Origin: Pseudomonadota bacterium | Lineage (GTDB): Bacteria > Pseudomonadota > Alphaproteobacteria > Rhizobiales > Xanthobacteraceae | Assembly: GCA_023405565.1 (NCBI GenBank) | Contig: JAEXXW010000348.1 | Span: 1-8,302 of the forward strand | Reading direction: 5' to 3' | DNA: 8,302 nucleotides | Shown: positions 5,479 to 8,302 of the stretch, piece by piece | How positions within the stretch are numbered: the first letter of the stretch is position 1 | Layout: each line of letters begins with the position of its first letter | Made by a program: the position numbers and the translations under genes | Notes under the pieces: model-generated | What the model was told of the DNA's origin: nothing | What the model saw: the letters and a program-made list of their open reading frames with translations, nothing else | Databases searched by the model: none

Positions 5479-7089
5479 ATGATTAAATTCTGCGGCCGGT
5501 TGGTCGCTTCGCTTTTGACAATTTGTATTCTGATGGCTGCAGCGCCATCATCTGCCATCAGCCAGACACTCGATGACGTACTGACGAAGTTTTCCGCCGA
5601 TTCCTTCAATCAGACAGAAGAAGGCATCAGCGCCGTCGCGGCGACCGGTTCTTCCCGCGCAACCGCGATCATCGAAGCCTTGCAGGCCGGCCAGCTTTTC
5701 TTCGATCCCGCGAGCAAACGCATTTTCATCCGGCAGGGCGGTGCTTTCTCCGATGCTGCCACGGGTTCCGCCGCGACTGTTGCGGCTGCCGATCTCAAAC
5801 TGGTGCGTCTGAACAATCGGCTGCGCCGTGCGATCGAGGCGGCGCTCGGCACCCTCACACTGATGTCGTCCGATCCGCGCCAGCGCCTGGCCGCCGCGCA
5901 GGCCGTGTTCAAGTCGCGCGACGCGGCGGCACTGCCAACACTCGATACCGCGATCGCCAAGGAAACCGATACGCGCATCAAGCGTGCGCTGAGCGAAGCG
6001 CGGGCCGCCGTTATTCTTTACAAGGCCGATGCCTCTGAAGCCGACAAGATCGATGCCGTCGGCGTCATCCGGTCACGTGGCGATCAGGAAGCCGTGGCGC
6101 TGCTGTCCAATCTGCCTGAAAGCACGCCCGCTACGGTTCAGAAGCTGGCCAAGGATGCGGTCGCCAGCATTCAGACACGTCTCGCGTTCTGGGAGGTGTT
6201 GCAGAATGCCTGGTATGGTCTGTCACTCGGATCGGTGCTGCTACTGGCGGCGATTGGGCTGGCCATTACCTTCGGCGTGATGGGCGTCATCAACATGGCG
6301 CATGGCGAGATGGTCATGCTTGGCGCCTATGTCACCTTCGCCGTGCAGGAGGTCATCCGCACCTACAATCCCGCCTTGTTCGATTACTCGCTGACCATCG
6401 CGATCCCGCTCGCCTTTCTGCTGACGGGGCTTATCGGCATCCTGATCGAGCGCACAGTGATCCAGTGGCTGTATGGCCGTGCGCTTGAGACCTTGCTCGC
6501 GACCTGGGGCATTTCGCTGATCTTGCAACAGGCGATTCGCACCGCCTTCGGCCCCACCAACCGCGAAGTCGGCAATCCGTCCTGGATGAGCGGCGCATTC
6601 GAGCTTGGCCAGATCACCATCACCTATAACCGCCTCTGGATCATTGTCTTCACGCTGGCGGTGTTCTTTGGCCTGCTGGGCATACTTCGCTTCACCCGCA
6701 TTGGCCTCGAGATGCGCGCGGTGACACAGAACCGCCGCATGGCGGCATCGATGGGCATCAAGACCGCCAATGTCGATATGCTGACCTTTGGCCTTGGCTC
6801 CGGCGTTGCAGGACTTGCCGGCGTCGCGCTGTCGCAGATCGACAATGTCTCGCCCAATCTCGGCCAGAGCTACATCATCGATAGCTTCATGGTCGTGGTG
6901 TTCGGTGGCGTCGGCAATCTATGGGGCACCTTGGTTGGCGCCTTCTCGCTCGGCATCGCCAACAAATTTCTCGAGCCCTATGCCGGTGCGGTGGTCGCGA
7001 AGATCGCCATCCTCGTGCTGATCATCCTGTTCATTCAGAAGCGCCCGCGCGGCCTGTTCGCGCTGAAGGGCCGGGCGGTGGAGGCGTGA
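5479..7089 (+). CDS. urtB: Urea ABC transporter permease UrtB
   Basis: This 536-residue inner-membrane permease (LivH-like branch) forms the urea channel with UrtC. The chosen start gives a signal-like segment (about 8-27, probable cleavage near SSA at 26). A hydrophilic, probably periplasmic domain follows (about 28-235), rich in alanine-containing helices with a HEAT-like look (for example 134-181), a known hallmark of UrtB that ordinary LivH proteins lack. The membrane domain begins at about 245 with YGLSLGSVLLLAAIGLAITF, then GVMGVINMAHGEMVMLGAYV (266-285). The cytoplasmic coupling loop that contacts the ATPases lies around EMRAVTQNRRMAASMGI (411-427). The frame continues upstream to 5386, but that extension (RSRCACRIRL) does not resemble the family; GGGG 9 nt before ATG 5479 gives modest support, and GTG 5461 is an alternative. 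It lies 145 bp after urtA, and its stop overlaps the urtC start. Confidence 0.93.
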   Translation: MIKFCGRLVASLLTICILMAAAPSSAISQTLDDVLTKFSADSFNQTEEGISAVAATGSSRATAIIEALQAGQLFFDPASKRIFIRQGGAFSDAATGSAATVAAADLKLVRLNNRLRRAIEAALGTLTLMSSDPRQRLAAAQAVFKSRDAAALPTLDTAIAKETDTRIKRALSEARAAVILYKADASEADKIDAVGVIRSRGDQEAVALLSNLPESTPATVQKLAKDAVASIQTRLAFWEVLQNAWYGLSLGSVLLLAAIGLAITFGVMGVINMAHGEMVMLGAYVTFAVQEVIRTYNPALFDYSLTIAIPLAFLLTGLIGILIERTVIQWLYGRALETLLATWGISLILQQAIRTAFGPTNREVGNPSWMSGAFELGQITITYNRLWIIVFTLAVFFGLLGILRFTRIGLEMRAVTQNRRMAASMGIKTANVDMLTFGLGSGVAGLAGVALSQIDNVSPNLGQSYIIDSFMVVVFGGVGNLWGTLVGAFSLGIANKFLEPYAGAVVAKIAILVLIILFIQKRPRGLFALKGRAVEA

Positions 7090-8246
7090 TGGGCGGGCCG
7101 ATCATTCGCACGCTGGATCGCAGTTCGATTGTCTTTCTGACAATACTCGCGGCCATCGGCATCCTCATTCCGCTTTCCAATCTGCTGCTGCCGCCGTCGT
7201 CGCCGCTTCATGTGCCGACCTATGCCGTGGCCTTGTTCGGCAAATACATCTGCTACGCGCTGCTCGCGCTTTCCATCGATCTGATCTGGGGGTATTGCGG
7301 CATTCTCTCGCTCGGCCACGGCGCCTTCTTCGCGCTCGGCGGCTATGCGATGGGCATGTATCTGATGCGGCAGATTGGTGCGCGCGGTGTTTATGCCAAT
7401 CCGGTTCTGCCGGACTTCATGGTGTTTCTGAACTGGAAGGAATTGCCGTTCTTCTGGTACGGCTTCCAGTCCTTCCCTTACGCGATGCTGATGGTGCTGC
7501 TGGCGCCGGGCGTGCTGGCTTTCGTGTTCGGCTGGTTTGCGTTCCGCTCGCGCGTCACAGGCGTGTATCTGTCGATCATCACGCAGGCGATGACCTTCGC
7601 GCTGATGCTCGCCTTCTTCCGCAACGATTTCGGCTTTGGCGGCAATAACGGTCTGACCGACTTTAAGGATATTCTCGGCTTCAATGTGCAGGCGCAATCG
7701 ACCCGCGCCGCCTTGTTTGCGATCTCGTGTCTCGCGCTCGGCATCTGCTTCATCATCTGCCGCAAGCTGGTGACGTCCAAATTCGGCAAGGTGCTGGTCG
7801 CGATCCGCGATGCGGAGTCGCGCACGCGCTTCCTTGGTTATCGCGTCGAATCCTACAAGCTGTTCGTCTGGACGTTGTCCGCTTGCATGGCGGGCGTGGC
7901 CGGCGCGCTCTATGTGCCGCAGGTCGGCATCATCAATCCGGGCGAGTTTGCGCCGGCGAATTCGATCGAGGCGGTGATCTGGGTCGCGGTCGGTGGTCGC
8001 GGAACACTCACGGGCGCCGTTCTCGGTGCCATCCTTGTCAATTACGCGAAAACGACGTTCACCACGGGTTTCCTGGCGCCTTACTGGCTGTTCCTGCTCG
8101 GCGGATTGTTTGTTGGCGTGACGTTGTTTCTGCCGCGGGGCATCGTGGGCACCATCTCCCATTGGTGGTCCGAGCGACAGGCGCGACGGGCCGCTGCGAG
8201 GGGCAGCGAGCCCGTCGCGGATGCCGCCGTGAAACCTGCGGAGTAG
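7089..8246 (+). CDS. urtC: Urea ABC transporter permease UrtC
   Basis: This 385-residue inner-membrane permease (LivM-like branch) pairs with UrtB. Hydrophobic segments occur at about 14-34, 44-68, 71-93, 131-151, 157-177, 206-224, 258-278, 292-318 and 331-348. Family landmarks are GYCGILSLGHGAFFALGGYA (68-87), the coupling loop GKVLVAIRDAESRTRFLGY (233-251) and ISHWW near the end, followed by a short charged tail. The ATG at 7089-7091 overlaps the urtB stop (TGATG), which indicates translational coupling; GGAGG (7080-7084) lies 4 nt upstream. The in-frame stretch upstream of 7089 lies wholly within urtB and is not part of this gene. Length and order are normal for urt operons. Confidence 0.95.
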   Translation: MGGPIIRTLDRSSIVFLTILAAIGILIPLSNLLLPPSSPLHVPTYAVALFGKYICYALLALSIDLIWGYCGILSLGHGAFFALGGYAMGMYLMRQIGARGVYANPVLPDFMVFLNWKELPFFWYGFQSFPYAMLMVLLAPGVLAFVFGWFAFRSRVTGVYLSIITQAMTFALMLAFFRNDFGFGGNNGLTDFKDILGFNVQAQSTRAALFAISCLALGICFIICRKLVTSKFGKVLVAIRDAESRTRFLGYRVESYKLFVWTLSACMAGVAGALYVPQVGIINPGEFAPANSIEAVIWVAVGGRGTLTGAVLGAILVNYAKTTFTTGFLAPYWLFLLGGLFVGVTLFLPRGIVGTISHWWSERQARRAAARGSEPVADAAVKPAE

Positions 8247-8249
8247 GGC

Positions 8250-8302
8250 ATGGAAACGAAAACCACCAGTGCCTTGCTGTATCTCAACGGCATCTCCGTG
8301 TC
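8250..8302 (+). CDS. urtD: Urea ABC transporter ATP-binding protein UrtD (3' partial)
   Basis: Only the first 17 codons are present, reading METKTTSALLYLNGISV. The LYLNGISV segment matches the start of UrtD ATPases, which power urea uptake and continue with a Walker A motif that would lie beyond the edge. GGAG (8240-8243) lies 6 nt upstream, and the gene begins 3 bases after the urtC stop. The identification rests on this short N-terminus plus the conserved urtABCD order. Confidence 0.85.
   Translation, partial: METKTTSALLYLNGISV

Noticed and set aside
7035..8162. Minus-strand open frame (375 codons) opposite urtC
   Set aside because: It is a shadow of urtC; the translation is dominated by charged residues without any domain.

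Overview
The window looks like chromosomal DNA from a GC-rich alphaproteobacterium. The style of the proteins and the gene set (a urt operon, a PIG-L-type 4-oxalomesaconate hydratase, a LigK-type aldolase and an FCD-type GntR regulator) suggest the Bradyrhizobium/Rhodopseudomonas/Afipia group. That placement is inference from protein style, not from a marker gene. There is no sign of a mobile element, CRISPR array, tRNA or rRNA.

Layout from left to right. (1) 1-662, plus strand: the C-terminal part of an NAD-dependent epimerase/dehydratase, cut by the window edge. (2) 635-2785, minus strand: a compact three-gene operon, read right to left, of a GntR/FCD regulator, a GalB-like 4-oxalomesaconate hydratase and a LigK/GalC-like 4-carboxy-4-hydroxy-2-oxoadipate aldolase. 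The operon ends in a hairpin terminator whose loop contains the aldolase stop codon and which lies inside the convergent epimerase gene. (3) 2786-2877: a divergent control region with overlapping inverted repeats that look like a GntR-family operator lying over promoter elements on both strands. (4) 2878-3744, plus strand: a cytoplasmic protein resembling 4,5-dihydroxyphthalate decarboxylase. (5) 3745-4016: a regulatory region with a near-consensus NtrC site, an IHF-like site and a near-perfect sigma-54 promoter. (6) 4017 to the right edge, plus strand: urtA, urtB, urtC and the first codons of urtD, a high-affinity urea ABC transporter.

How the genes work together. The hydratase and aldolase carry out the last two steps of the gallate/protocatechuate 4,5-cleavage route: 4-oxalomesaconate is hydrated to 4-carboxy-4-hydroxy-2-oxoadipate, which is cleaved to pyruvate and oxaloacetate. 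The divergent decarboxylase-like gene may supply an aromatic or dicarboxylic intermediate, with the GntR protein controlling both directions. No ring-cleavage dioxygenase, dehydrogenase or lactonase is present, and both flanks are unrelated genes, so the module looks self-contained but incomplete. The urt genes form a separate unit whose promoter shows textbook nitrogen-limitation control (NtrC plus RpoN).

The most valuable observations are regulatory: the NtrC/sigma-54 arrangement before urtA, the divergent GntR operator, and the stop-codon-in-loop terminator between the convergent genes.
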